Of a DNA stretch of 64,000 bases, positions 49,282 through 57,989 are shown piece by piece. The notes beneath the pieces are model-generated. The model made no database searches. It was not told where the DNA came from and saw nothing but the letters and a program-made list of their open reading frames with translations. Position 1 is the first letter of the stretch. The number at the start of each line of letters is the position of its first letter. Made by a program: the position numbers and the translations under genes. Origin of the DNA: Actinomadura sp. DC4. GTDB lineage: Bacteria; Actinomycetota; Actinomycetes; Streptosporangiales; Streptosporangiaceae. The stretch is taken from contig NZ_JAUEQY010000033.1 in assembly GCF_030406325.1 (NCBI RefSeq), positions 59,332 through 123,331 on the forward strand, read 5' to 3'.

Positions 49282-49467
49282 GGCGTCGTCTCCTCGGTTC
49301 GGCGGGTGGCAGGAGTCTGACCGACCGGGCCCCGGCCCGCCGGCGGCGACATCGGCTCTTTGCGCGCCTGCGGCGGAGAAGTGACCCCGGCCTTGATTCT
49401 CGCTCACCGTCTGCCCTCGGGTGATGTAATGCACCTCGTCCTCATACGGAGGGAAGGGAGCCGGAGG

Positions 49468-50730
49468 GTGCGGGTCCGAGCACTGCTGTCCGTCGCGGTC
49501 CTGGCCTGGTCGGCCGCCGCGTGCACGGGTGGCTCCGAGCCCGCCGGGACGGCTTCACCCGCGCGGACGAGCGCGGGGCCTTCGACGTCGCCGCTGCGGT
49601 TCGGCGCGACGCCGCTGTGGAGCGAGCGTACGAAGGGCGTCCCCCGGTACGCCGACCACTTCGCGCTGCACGGGGACAGCGTGGTCGTGGTGAGCGGCCC
49701 GAGGCGCAGCGAGTCGGACCGGCTGTCCGTCCTCGACGCCGCGACCGGCGAGGTCCGCTGGTCGATCCGGATCTGGCGACCGCTCCGCGGCGGGCACGGC
49801 GACCGGTGGAACGGACTGGACCCGTCCGGGACGACCCCGCCCGTCGTGGACCGGGGCGGCGACTGGGGCGTACTGGTCGAGACCTCGCAGAACCACGCCT
49901 CGACGCAGGAGCCGTACGGCCTGGCACTGCTGTCGGGCGAGGACGGCCGGGTGCTGTGGCGCCGTACGGTCGTCGCGGAGAAGAAATCCGGCGACCGGAA
50001 TAAGCGTGTTTATCCGGATCTGGTGCTCGGCGACACGAGCATCGCGCTCATGCACCTGCGCACCTCGCTGAACCCGATGGTGACCGACACCCGGCTGGTC
50101 GCGGTCGACCCGCGTACCGGCAGGCGGCTGTGGTCCCGGTCCGGCGTCGCCCCGGCGGCGGTGGTCTCCGGAACCGTCGTCGCGGCCGAATGGCCGGACC
50201 CCGCGCGGACGCCGTACGGCTCGGCCGCGAACGGAACCGTCGCGGTGCTGGATCCCGCGACCGGCCAGGACCGCTGGAGCCTGCGCGACCGGATGCCGGC
50301 CGCCCGCGTGATGGCCGCCATCAACGGCCTGGTCGTGGTGAGCGACCCGCGGCGGGCCCCGGTCCTGCTGGACCTGGCCACGGGCGTCCAGGTCGGCTCC
50401 CTGCCGGGCCAGGCGGGCAACTGCTCCGACGACCGCGCGAACCTGATCGCTTGTGAGTCCCTGTCCTCGACGTCCGGCCTGCTCACGATCGCCGCCGGCG
50501 AACGCACGGCCCGGCCCGCCGCCCACCGCCCGCCGGAGGGCATCATCACCCTCGTGCGGGACGGGCGGATCTACTTCAGCGGAGTGAACTCACCCGGCGC
50601 GGAGATCGACCGCTCCGGCACCCCGCTGACCGGCCCCCTTCCGGCCGGTTTCCTCGGCGCCCTCTCCGACCGGTACGCCGTCTTCCGGATCCCGGTGACC
50701 CAGCAGTACAGCGTCTACGGCGCCGGCTGA
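49468..50730 (+). CDS. PQQ-like beta-propeller lipoprotein
   Basis: A 420 aa predicted lipoprotein. The signal peptide VRVRALLSVAVLAWSAAAC ends in a lipobox cysteine at about residue 19, followed by a Ser/Thr/Pro linker. Repeated blades such as LSVLDAATGEVRWSIRI, LVAVDPRTGRRLWSRSG and VAVLDPATGQDRWSLRD show a quinoprotein-dehydrogenase-like propeller, but no PQQ-binding residues can be assigned. Probably a binding or scaffold protein on the outer face of the membrane. GTG 49468 follows GGGAG. Confidence 0.82.
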   Translation: MRVRALLSVAVLAWSAAACTGGSEPAGTASPARTSAGPSTSPLRFGATPLWSERTKGVPRYADHFALHGDSVVVVSGPRRSESDRLSVLDAATGEVRWSIRIWRPLRGGHGDRWNGLDPSGTTPPVVDRGGDWGVLVETSQNHASTQEPYGLALLSGEDGRVLWRRTVVAEKKSGDRNKRVYPDLVLGDTSIALMHLRTSLNPMVTDTRLVAVDPRTGRRLWSRSGVAPAAVVSGTVVAAEWPDPARTPYGSAANGTVAVLDPATGQDRWSLRDRMPAARVMAAINGLVVVSDPRRAPVLLDLATGVQVGSLPGQAGNCSDDRANLIACESLSSTSGLLTIAAGERTARPAAHRPPEGIITLVRDGRIYFSGVNSPGAEIDRSGTPLTGPLPAGFLGALSDRYAVFRIPVTQQYSVYGAG

Positions 50731-50734
50731 ACCC

Positions 50735-51418
50735 TCAGGTGCGCGGCCAGGGGTCTCCGGCCGTGTCCAGGCCGGCCAGGAGCAGGTCGAGGCCGATGAC
50801 GAACTGGTCGCGGTCGTCGTGGTCGCGCAGGTCCGAGGCGGCGCGCGTCAGGAAGGGGTAGCCGGCGGGGTCGAGCCCCTCCCAGTGCTCGGCGGCCTGG
50901 GCGAGGTAGGCGTCGCGGCCGGTGGCCGCGTCGACGGTCAGGCCCGGGGCGATGATCTGGGCGCTGACCCCGGTGACGTAGTAGAAGATCGCGGTGGCGA
51001 GCGCGAAGTGCCGCCCGGCGGGCGCCCCGGTCCGGGCGACGAGCGTGCCGATGCGGTCCAGCAGGCGCAGCGTGTTGGGCAGCGTGGCGGGCGCGGTGAC
51101 GTGGGAGGCCGCCCACGGGTGCCGGTCGAGGGTGTCGAAGACCGCTGTCGCGAGCGCGCGCAGCCCGCCGGGTCCGGGGCCGGCGGCGAGGGCCTGGCCG
51201 AGCACGTGGTCGGCGGCCAGGGCGATGAGTTCGTCCTTGTTCGCCACGTGCCAGTAGAGGGCTCCCGGGCCGGTGTCGAGGCGTTCGGCCAGCAGCCGGA
51301 AGGTGAGTCCTCGTTCGCCGTGCTCGTCCAGCAGCGCGACGGCCGCGCCGACGACGACCTCCTGCGAGAGGGCGCCGGCGCGCCCTCCTGAGGGCGCTCT
51401 TCCTCGTGTCCGTGGCAT
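50735..51418 (-). CDS. TetR-family regulator of the TetX-like gene
   Basis: A 227 aa TetR regulator with a TetR_C domain like the tetracycline repressor class. HTH: LTFRLLAERLDTGPGALYWH followed by VANKDELIALAADHV. The ligand domain contains ATAIFYYVTGVSAQIIAPG. It is divergent from the FAD monooxygenase gene, with two matching operators between them, which points to drug-inducible control of that enzyme. Confidence 0.9.
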   Translation of the reverse strand: MPRTRGRAPSGGRAGALSQEVVVGAAVALLDEHGERGLTFRLLAERLDTGPGALYWHVANKDELIALAADHVLGQALAAGPGPGGLRALATAVFDTLDRHPWAASHVTAPATLPNTLRLLDRIGTLVARTGAPAGRHFALATAIFYYVTGVSAQIIAPGLTVDAATGRDAYLAQAAEHWEGLDPAGYPFLTRAASDLRDHDDRDQFVIGLDLLLAGLDTAGDPWPRT

Positions 51419-51439
51419 GCCCGCAAGTTTGACACATTA

Positions 51440-51478
51440 TGGAACGTTGCTCCATATTATCTCTGGAACGTCGTTCCA
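51440..51478. promoter_or_regulatory. Two matching TetR operators
   Basis: TGGAACGTTGCTCCA (51440-51454) and TGGAACGTCGTTCCA (51464-51478) share both half-sites and are 24 bases apart centre to centre. They fill the gap between the divergent TetR and FAD monooxygenase genes and overlap AT-rich promoter sequence. Confidence 0.75.
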
Positions 51479-51513
51479 ATAAAGCTGTGTCCGGCCGTAC
51501 CACGGGAGTCACC

Positions 51514-52644
51514 ATGAACACATCGGTCACGATCATCGGCGCCGGGCTGGGCGGGTTGACGCTCGCCCGCGTCCTGCACGTCAACGGAGTCCCGGCGACC
51601 GTCTATGAGGCGGAGGCCTCGCCGGCGGCGCGCTCGCAGGGCGGGATGCTCGACATCCACGAGGACAACGGCCAGCCGGCGCTGCGGGCGGCGGGCCTGT
51701 TCGAGGAGTTCCGCGGCCTCATCCTGGAGGGCCGCCAGGCGATACGGGTCCTCGACCGGGACGGGACCGTCCTGCTCGACCAGCCCGATGACGGCACGGC
51801 CGGGCGCCCGGAGGTCCAGCGCGGCGCGCTGCGGCAAATGCTGCTCGACTCGCTCCCGGCCGGCACCGTCCGGTGGGGCCACAAGGTGACCGGCGTCCGT
51901 ACGCTCGGCGGCGGCCGCCACGAGGTGACCTTCGCCGACGGCGCCACCGTCACCACGGCCCTGCTGGTCGGCGCGGACGGCGCGTGGTCACGGGTACGGC
52001 CGCTGCTGTCCGGCGCCGCACCCGAGTACATCGGCAGGTCGTTCGTCGAGACCTACCTCTACGACGCCGACACCCGGCACCCCGCCGGCGCGAAGGTGGT
52101 CGGCGGCGGATCGCTGTTCGCGCTCGCGCCGGGCAAGGGCATCCAGGCCCACCGGGAGAGCGGTGGGACGCTGCACACCTACGTGGCGCTGTCCGAGTCC
52201 CAGGACTGGTTCGCCGCCATCGACTTCACCGACCCGGCCACGGCCGCCGTCCGCATCGCCCGCGAGTTCGACGGCTGGGCGCCGGAGCTCACCGCGCTGA
52301 TCACCGACAGCGACACCGCGCCGGTCCTGCGGCCTCTCCACTCCCTGCCCGTCGACCACCGGTGGGAGCGGGTGCCGGGCGTGACCCTGCTCGGCGACGC
52401 CGCCCACCTCTCGGCCCCGAACGGCGAAGGCGCCAACCTGGCCATGCTGGACGGCGCCTCACTCGGTGAGGCCCTCGCCGCTCGTCCCGACGATGCCGAG
52501 GCGGCGCTCACCGCCTACGAGCGGGCCATGTTCTCCCGCAGCGCCGAGGCCGCCATCGACGGCACCGAACTCCACGAACTCCTCTTCGGCGAGAACGCGC
52601 CCTACGGCATGGCCGACGCCCTCGCCGGCGCCGAGCGGCTCTAA
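51514..52644 (+). CDS. TetX-like FAD-dependent monooxygenase
   Basis: A 376 aa class A flavoprotein monooxygenase. FAD motifs: VTIIGAGLGGLTLARVL, VGADGAWSRVRPLL and VTLLGDAAHLSAPNGEGANL. SQGGMLDIHEDNGQPALRAA is close to the TetX group that hydroxylates and inactivates tetracyclines, but substrate range in this group is wide. ATG 51514 has GGGAG upstream; the longer reading begins in the operator. The TetR-type repressor next door fits a xenobiotic-responsive detoxification pair. Its stop overlaps the convergent LLM gene. Confidence 0.87.
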   Translation: MNTSVTIIGAGLGGLTLARVLHVNGVPATVYEAEASPAARSQGGMLDIHEDNGQPALRAAGLFEEFRGLILEGRQAIRVLDRDGTVLLDQPDDGTAGRPEVQRGALRQMLLDSLPAGTVRWGHKVTGVRTLGGGRHEVTFADGATVTTALLVGADGAWSRVRPLLSGAAPEYIGRSFVETYLYDADTRHPAGAKVVGGGSLFALAPGKGIQAHRESGGTLHTYVALSESQDWFAAIDFTDPATAAVRIAREFDGWAPELTALITDSDTAPVLRPLHSLPVDHRWERVPGVTLLGDAAHLSAPNGEGANLAMLDGASLGEALAARPDDAEAALTAYERAMFSRSAEAAIDGTELHELLFGENAPYGMADALAGAERL

Positions 52645-53630
52645 CGTCCGTCCTCGAGCGCCGGCATGAGGTCGTCGGCGACACGGCGCAGGTAGCGCCA
52701 GGCGACGTCCGGGGCGAGGCCGCCGCACAACGGCTGGATCGGCAGGGCGCCGAACGTGCGCGTGAGCCGCACGGCCTCCGGAATGGTCACCACGCGGTGG
52801 GATCCGTTCTCGGCGCGCAGTGCCTCGATGGTGCGTCCCTGGGACAGGCTCGCGATGGTGTCGCGCGCCCCCATCGGCGCGTTCCAGTCCGCGTAGGTGG
52901 TCGCGTCGGACAACAGCGCGGCTCCGACCTCCCGCCAGCCCTCCTCGACGTCGGGGTTCACGAACACCGAGGTGGGGATGTCGGAGGGCGTCAGCATGCA
53001 CGGGCCGGGCTCGTGGCCGTTCTCCCGCGCCGCCGCCTCGTACGCGGCCTGGAGCTCGGGCGCGTCGGTGTTGGCGAAGAACCCCAGGCCGTTGCGGCCG
53101 GCGCGGCGTGCGGCCGCCAGCGAGCCGCCGCCCCAGAACAGGCTCGGGCCGCCCGGTGTGACGGGCGCCGGTGTGGCGCGGGGCATGGCCTCCGCCGCCG
53201 AGGCCGTACGGAGGCGGTCCAGCAGCGTCGCCAGTTTCTCGTCCGCGATCGCGCCGCGCCGGTGGAAGTCGACGCCGAACTGCTCGTACTCGACGGGCCG
53301 GTAGCCGATCCCCAGTGTGTGCGTCACGCGGCCACGGCTGAGGTGGTCGAGAACGATCATGTCCTCGGCCAGGCGCACCGGGTCGTACAGCGGCAGGATC
53401 GCCGCGGCGACGATGATCGGCGTCGTGGTCGTCACGGCGGCGATCGACGCGGCCAGCATCATGGGGGAGGGGAGATAGCCGTTCTCCGAGCTGTGGTGTT
53501 CGGAGACGACGATCGAGGCGCACCCCTTGCCCTCGGCCCAGGCCGCCATCTCCACCGCTGCATGGTAGAGATCGGCGACCTCGCCGGCCGTCCTGCCCGG
53601 CGCCTGCATGTCGAACCGCATGACGAACAT
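52641..53630 (-). CDS. LLM-class flavin/F420-dependent oxidoreductase
   Basis: A 329 aa luciferase-like oxidoreductase: ASIVVSEHHSSENGYLPSPM, IIVAAAILPLYDPVRLAEDM, IVLDHLSRGRVTHTLGIGYR and SLFWGGGSLAAARRAGRNGLG. The E-H-H of the active site is typical of alkanal/flavin-type members. The start is ATG 53630 with AAGGCGG upstream; GTG 53633 and ATG 53621 are alternatives. It probably stands alone; the substrate is unknown. Confidence 0.87.
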   Translation of the reverse strand: MFVMRFDMQAPGRTAGEVADLYHAAVEMAAWAEGKGCASIVVSEHHSSENGYLPSPMMLAASIAAVTTTTPIIVAAAILPLYDPVRLAEDMIVLDHLSRGRVTHTLGIGYRPVEYEQFGVDFHRRGAIADEKLATLLDRLRTASAAEAMPRATPAPVTPGGPSLFWGGGSLAAARRAGRNGLGFFANTDAPELQAAYEAAARENGHEPGPCMLTPSDIPTSVFVNPDVEEGWREVGAALLSDATTYADWNAPMGARDTIASLSQGRTIEALRAENGSHRVVTIPEAVRLTRTFGALPIQPLCGGLAPDVAWRYLRRVADDLMPALEDGR

Positions 53631-53706
53631 CACGAACCGCCTTCAGGTGTCGGCTACCGGTCCATGATCGCTTTTGTGCGGTCCCGTGGGGAGGGGGCCG
53701 CGGTCG

Positions 53707-54276
53707 CTATCCGTGCGCGGCCAGACCGTACATCGCCGTGGAGAGCAGGCGTTCCAGGAGGTCGGACGGCCCGCCCGGCTGCTGCGCCGCCCAGACCAGG
53801 CCGATGGCGATCGCGATCACCTCGTAGACGGTGACGTCGGCCCGTACCTGCCCGGCCTCCTGCGCGCGTTCGAGCAGCCGCTCGCCTGCGGCGCGCATGG
53901 CGGCGCAGGAGGCGTGGAGCCCGGAGCTCTCGTCGGCCAGCGCCGTCATGATCGAGTGCGGCAGGCCCTCGTAGGTGTGGGCACCCGCGGCCAGTTCGTT
54001 CAGCCAGGTCAGCAGGGCGCCGTGGGGCGTGTGGGCCGACGAGTCGTGGAGCAGGTCGGCGCGCTCGCGCAACGTCTCGAAGTCGCCGTCGAGGATTGCC
54101 TCGAGAAGGGCCTCGCGCGTGGGGAAGTGCCGGTAGAGCGTGCCGATGCCGACGCCCGCCCGGCGGGCGATGTCGCGCAGGGACGCGTCGGTCCCGTCGG
54201 TGGCGAACGCGTCGCGGGCCGAGGCCAGCAGCCGTTCTCGGTTGCGCTGTACGTCGGCGCGGGACGTGCCGGCCAC
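53707..54276 (-). CDS. TetR-family regulator of the oxidoreductase locus
   Basis: A 189 aa TetR protein. HTH: GTDASLRDIARRAGVGIGTL followed by YRHFPTREALLEAIL. The C-terminal domain resembles the SbtR-like group. GTG 54276 (VAGTSRADVQ) follows GAGGAGAG. It is divergent from the quinone-oxidoreductase gene, with two strong palindromes between, and most likely represses that gene and itself, perhaps together with the reductases downstream. Confidence 0.9.
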   Translation of the reverse strand: MAGTSRADVQRNRERLLASARDAFATDGTDASLRDIARRAGVGIGTLYRHFPTREALLEAILDGDFETLRERADLLHDSSAHTPHGALLTWLNELAAGAHTYEGLPHSIMTALADESSGLHASCAAMRAAGERLLERAQEAGQVRADVTVYEVIAIAIGLVWAAQQPGGPSDLLERLLSTAMYGLAAHG

Positions 54277-54299
54277 GTGTCTCTCCTCGGGTTTGACCG

Positions 54300-54350
54300 A
54301 CGGAGCAGTGCTCCGTAGTCTTCGACAACGACGGCGGAGCGGTGCTCCGT
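54300..54350. promoter_or_regulatory. Two 17 bp TetR operators
   Basis: ACGGAGCAGTGCTCCGT (54300-54316) is a perfect palindrome. GCGGAGCGGTGCTCCGT (54334-54350) is nearly identical, 34 bases further on. They lie between the divergent TetR and quinone-oxidoreductase genes, the second 35 bases before the latter's ATG. Confidence 0.75.
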
Positions 54351-54384
54351 ACGTGCTGACCAGCGTATCCAAAGAGGGAGTCAC

Positions 54385-55299
54385 ATGCGCGCCATTATCA
54401 CCGCTCGTTCCGAGACAGACGATGAGGTGGAACTCACCGCCCTGCCCGATCCGCGGCCCGCGGCGGGGCAGATCCGCATCAGAATGGCCGGGGCCGCCGT
54501 CAATGCGGCCGATCTCCACATCATCGACAACGCGCGCGGCGAGGCGGGGGCGGGCGGTCCCGCGCCACGCCTCGGCCTGGGGCTGGACGTGGCGGGCGTC
54601 GTCGACGCCGTGGGCCCCGGTGTCCGCGGCCTCACGGTCGGCACGCCGGTCGCGGCGCTCACCTTCCCGCACGCTCCGTACTCCGCCGCCGGAGCGGCCG
54701 CCGAGTACGTGATCGTCCCGGCCGCCGACGCGGCGCCGGTCCCGGACGGGGTCGACCTGCTGGACGCGGCCACGGTCCCGCTCAACTCGCTGACCGCCGC
54801 GCAACTGCTCGCCCTGCTCGGCCCCGCCCAGGGCAGGCGACTGCTGGTGACCGGCGCCGCGGGCGGGGTCGGCGGTCACGCGGTGGCGCTCGCCGCACGC
54901 GCCGGCTGGCAGGTCACCGGACTCGCCCGCGCGACGGACCACACCTTCCTGACCAGGGCCGGAGCCGAGAAGACGTGCACCACCCTGGACGGGGAGAGCG
55001 GCTTCGACGCGGTGCTGGACACCGCCCTGCTGAACGAGGCGGCACTGCGGGCGGTCCGCGACAACGGAGCGTACGCGGGGGTCTTCCCCGGTCTCGAACC
55101 CGCCTCCGAACGCGGCATCTCCGTCTCCTCGGCGGTGGTGGTCCCCGACGGCATCCTCCTGCGGGAGATGCTCGCGCTGACCGCGCAGGGGGTTCTGGAA
55201 CCGCGCCGGGCCGGCACCGTGCCCCTGGACAAGGCCGCGCACGCCTACCGCGCCTTCCGCGCCGGCGGTCACCGTGGCCGTTGGGTGCTCACGAACTGA
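54385..55299 (+). CDS. Zinc-independent MDR quinone oxidoreductase
   Basis: A 304 aa medium-chain dehydrogenase of the NADPH:quinone reductase group. AAVNAADLHIIDNARGE marks the substrate domain, LGLGLDVAGVVDAVGPGVRG the fold, LLVTGAAGGVGGHAVALAAR the NADP motif. No structural zinc cysteines are present. It probably reduces quinones or enones. It is the first gene after the TetR operators; the aldo/keto reductase starts 15 bases later. Confidence 0.9.
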   Translation: MRAIITARSETDDEVELTALPDPRPAAGQIRIRMAGAAVNAADLHIIDNARGEAGAGGPAPRLGLGLDVAGVVDAVGPGVRGLTVGTPVAALTFPHAPYSAAGAAAEYVIVPAADAAPVPDGVDLLDAATVPLNSLTAAQLLALLGPAQGRRLLVTGAAGGVGGHAVALAARAGWQVTGLARATDHTFLTRAGAEKTCTTLDGESGFDAVLDTALLNEAALRAVRDNGAYAGVFPGLEPASERGISVSSAVVVPDGILLREMLALTAQGVLEPRRAGTVPLDKAAHAYRAFRAGGHRGRWVLTN

Positions 55300-55314
55300 C
55301 ACAGGGAGAACGTC

Positions 55315-56370
55315 ATGCAGTACACGACTTTCGGCCGTACCACGGGCCTTCGGGTCTCCGAGGTGGCACTCGGTACGGCCACCTTCGGCACCCGCGCCGC
55401 CGCGGGCACCGAGCCGGCCGAGGCCCGCCGCATCCTCGACCGCTTCGCCGACGCCGGCGGCACCTTCATCGACACCGCCGAGAGCTACCAGGCCGGCCAG
55501 TCCGAGGAGATTCTCGGCGAGCTGCTGACCGGGCGGCGGTCACGATTCACGCTGGCCACGAAGTTCGCCTACGGGGTCGGCGGCGAGGCGGGTGTCATGG
55601 GCACCGGCAACAGCCGCGCGAACATGGTACGGGGCGTCGAGGACAGCCTCCGGCGGCTGCGGACCGACCACGTCGATCTGCTGTGGGTGCACCTTCCCGA
55701 CACCGTCACCCCGACGGAGGAGATCGTCCGCGGCCTGGACGACCTCACGCGCCAGGGCAAGATCCTCTACGCGGGGCTGTCCAACTTCCCCGCCTGGCGC
55801 ACCGCCCGCGCCGTCACGGTCGCCGAACTGCGTGGCCTGGCGCCCGTCGTCGGGGTTCAGTTCGAGTACAGCCTGGCGGAGCGCACCGCGGACCGGGAGA
55901 TCCTGCCGATGGCCGAGGCCCTCGGCCTCGGCGGGGCCCTGTGGTCACCGCTGGGCGGCGGACTGCTCACCGGCAAGTACCGCGCCGGCAGCGAGGGGCG
56001 GCTGACCGACTGGGGGCGCGTCGTCCACACCGAGGACGGCCGGCAGAAGACCGCCGTGGTCGACGCCGTGCTGGCCGTCGCGAAGGAGACCGGCGCCAAG
56101 CCCGCGCACATCGCCGTCGCGTGGATCCGCGAGCACGCCGCGCGCGCCGTGACGCCACTCGTCCCCGTGATCGGGCCGCGCACCCTGCCGCAGCTGGAGG
56201 ACTACATCAGCGCTCTCGGCGTACGGCTGGACGCCGAGCAGTACGATCGCCTCGACGAGGTCAGCCGCGTACCCCTGGGCCAGCCGCACGACGTGTTGGC
56301 CGCCTCACGCCCGGTCGTCCTCGGCGGCGACGCCGCGCGCTTCCGCGCCCCGGCCGTGCCCGTCGCCTGA
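55315..56370 (+). CDS. Aldo/keto reductase
   Basis: A 351 aa NADPH-dependent (alpha/beta)8 reductase. Catalytic tetrad: Asp and Tyr in FIDTAESYQAGQSEEILGEL, Lys in LATKFAYG, His in LLWVHLPDTVTP. Also VIGPRTLPQLEDYISALGV near the end, the coenzyme-binding loop. It opens YTTFGRTTGLRVSEVALGTA. It follows the quinone oxidoreductase closely, so it probably belongs to the same TetR-controlled transcript. Confidence 0.92.
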   Translation: MQYTTFGRTTGLRVSEVALGTATFGTRAAAGTEPAEARRILDRFADAGGTFIDTAESYQAGQSEEILGELLTGRRSRFTLATKFAYGVGGEAGVMGTGNSRANMVRGVEDSLRRLRTDHVDLLWVHLPDTVTPTEEIVRGLDDLTRQGKILYAGLSNFPAWRTARAVTVAELRGLAPVVGVQFEYSLAERTADREILPMAEALGLGGALWSPLGGGLLTGKYRAGSEGRLTDWGRVVHTEDGRQKTAVVDAVLAVAKETGAKPAHIAVAWIREHAARAVTPLVPVIGPRTLPQLEDYISALGVRLDAEQYDRLDEVSRVPLGQPHDVLAASRPVVLGGDAARFRAPAVPVA

Positions 56371-56480
56371 GCGGCGGCCACCTACCCGTCGAACACGCTT
56401 CACACCTCGGTGCCCGCATGGGCGCGGTGTCGCCGGGTACGCGCTCGGCATGTCCGACAAGTCCCGCTGAGAGGACGAAC

Positions 56481-57278
56481 ATGACTGAGCACATCAGCCC
56501 GCTGGCGGTCGTGACCGGCGCCTCCAGCGGGATCGGGCGCGAACTCGCGAACGAGTTCGCGCGGAACGGCTTCGACCTGCTGGTCGTGGCCGAGGACGAC
56601 GGGATCGCCGAGGCGGCGCAGGACCTGGAGGCCCGGGGATCAGCCGTGACGGCCGTCCGTACGGACCTGGCCACCTTCGACGGGGTCGAGGAGCTCTTCG
56701 ACGTCATCCGCGCCGGACGTACGCCGGACGTGCTCGCCGTCAACGCGGGCGTGGGCGTCGCCGGGAGGTTCCCGGACAACGACCTGGCGGCGGAGCTCCG
56801 GCTCGTCGGTCTCAACGTCACCTCGGCGGTGCACCTAACCCGGCTCGTCCTCCCGCTGATGATCGAACGCGGCGGAGGCCGCGTGCTGTTCACCTCCTCG
56901 ATCACGGCGACGGCACCCGGCCCGTACCACGCGACGTACGCCGCCTCGAAGGCGTTCCTCTACTCCTTCTCCGAGGCCGTACGCCACGAGTTGCGGGAGA
57001 CCGGGGTCCGGGTCACGGCGTTGCTGCCCGGCCCGACGGACACCGCCTTCTTCGAGCGCGCCGGGATGGAGGACACCAGGCTCGGCGCCATGGAGAACAA
57101 GGACGACCCCGCGGAGGTCGCCCGGCAGGGGTTCCAGGCGCTGATGGCCGGCAAGGACCACGTGGTCGCCGGATCTCTGAAGAACAAGGTCCAGTCCGCC
57201 GCGGCGAAGGTCATGCCCGAGAAGGCCAAGGCGAAGCTGCGGGCCGGCCTGACCGAGCCCGGCTCGGCGAAGGAGTGA
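56481..57278 (+). CDS. SDR-family oxidoreductase
   Basis: A 265 aa classical short-chain dehydrogenase: NADP motif VTGASSGIGRELANEF, LAVNAGVGVAG, catalytic Ser in VLFTSSITATAPGPYHATYA and YAASK. The lysine-rich tail (AAAKVMPEKAKAKLRAGLTE) resembles DltE/YqjQ-like SDRs. GAGAGGACGAAC precedes the ATG. It is 110 bases after the aldo/keto reductase and may be in the same transcript. Paired hairpins follow. Confidence 0.9.
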   Translation: MTEHISPLAVVTGASSGIGRELANEFARNGFDLLVVAEDDGIAEAAQDLEARGSAVTAVRTDLATFDGVEELFDVIRAGRTPDVLAVNAGVGVAGRFPDNDLAAELRLVGLNVTSAVHLTRLVLPLMIERGGGRVLFTSSITATAPGPYHATYAASKAFLYSFSEAVRHELRETGVRVTALLPGPTDTAFFERAGMEDTRLGAMENKDDPAEVARQGFQALMAGKDHVVAGSLKNKVQSAAAKVMPEKAKAKLRAGLTEPGSAKE

Positions 57279-57315
57279 GACCGGCGCGTACGTCGGCCGT
57301 CGAGTAACGCCGCGC

Positions 57316-57375
57316 CCGCGGGCGCTCTCGCCCGTGGCGGCGGTCTCGGAGACGGCCGGGCCGCACGCGGCCCGG
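57316..57375 (+). terminator. Two consecutive hairpins after the SDR gene
   Basis: CCGCGGGCG (57316-57324) pairs with CGCCCGTGG (57329-57337), and CCGGGCCGC (57356-57364) with GCGGCCCGG (57367-57375). They lie 40-100 bases after the SDR stop and probably end the reductase transcript. Nothing else is recognisable in 57376-57575. Confidence 0.5.
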
Positions 57376-57575
57376 AGTGGCGTGCAGGTCCGCGGTACGC
57401 CAGGAGTCCCTCGCCCCCGCTCCGGCGCCGTTGAGCCGGTGCCGTGAGTGCTTCTACGCCCCGAAGGTGATTCGGTTCCGTTCTCGGGGGAAGAGGGTCA
57501 TTCCTCGACCGGTTGGACACGTCCGGCCGAGTGTCGTCACCGCCCGTAGTCAAATGAAGGCGTTTGGGAGCTGGG

Positions 57576-57926
57576 ATGGATTTCCATACCGATTTCACGG
57601 TGACCGAGGACGACATCGTGATCATGACTCTTCGCGGATCACTGGACGTCGCCACCGCACCGAAGCTGCGCGACCCGATCGTCCATCTGATCGATGAGGG
57701 TTACCGCCGGCTCGTGCTGCAGATGGGCCAAGTCGACTTCATCGACTCCATCGGCTTGGGCGTCCTCGTCGGCGTGGTCCGGCGGCTCCGCCCCCTCCAG
57801 GGCGCGCTGGCCGCGGCCGCCCCCTCCATACAGACCCGCAAGGTCATCGAGATCACCCAGCTGAGCCGGGTACTCCCGCTGTACGCCGACACCGAGACCG
57901 CGCTCGCGGCTCTGCGCCGAGGCTGA
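57576..57926 (+). CDS. STAS-domain anti-anti-sigma factor
   Basis: A 116 aa SpoIIAA/RsbV-like protein. IVIMTLRGSLDVATAPKLRD and the phospho-site region VDFIDSIGLGVLVGVVRRLR, where the Ser of DSIGLG is the kinase target, are diagnostic. Unphosphorylated, it would bind an anti-sigma kinase and free a sigma factor of the SigB/SigF type; such a sigma gene lies two genes downstream. GGGAG precedes ATG 57576. No RsbW-like kinase is in the window. Confidence 0.9.
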   Translation: MDFHTDFTVTEDDIVIMTLRGSLDVATAPKLRDPIVHLIDEGYRRLVLQMGQVDFIDSIGLGVLVGVVRRLRPLQGALAAAAPSIQTRKVIEITQLSRVLPLYADTETALAALRRG

Positions 57927-57989
57927 GCAGGACGACCGATCCAGGGCGGCGCCTCCGTACGCCGAAGACCACCTTTGAAGGAGAGACCG

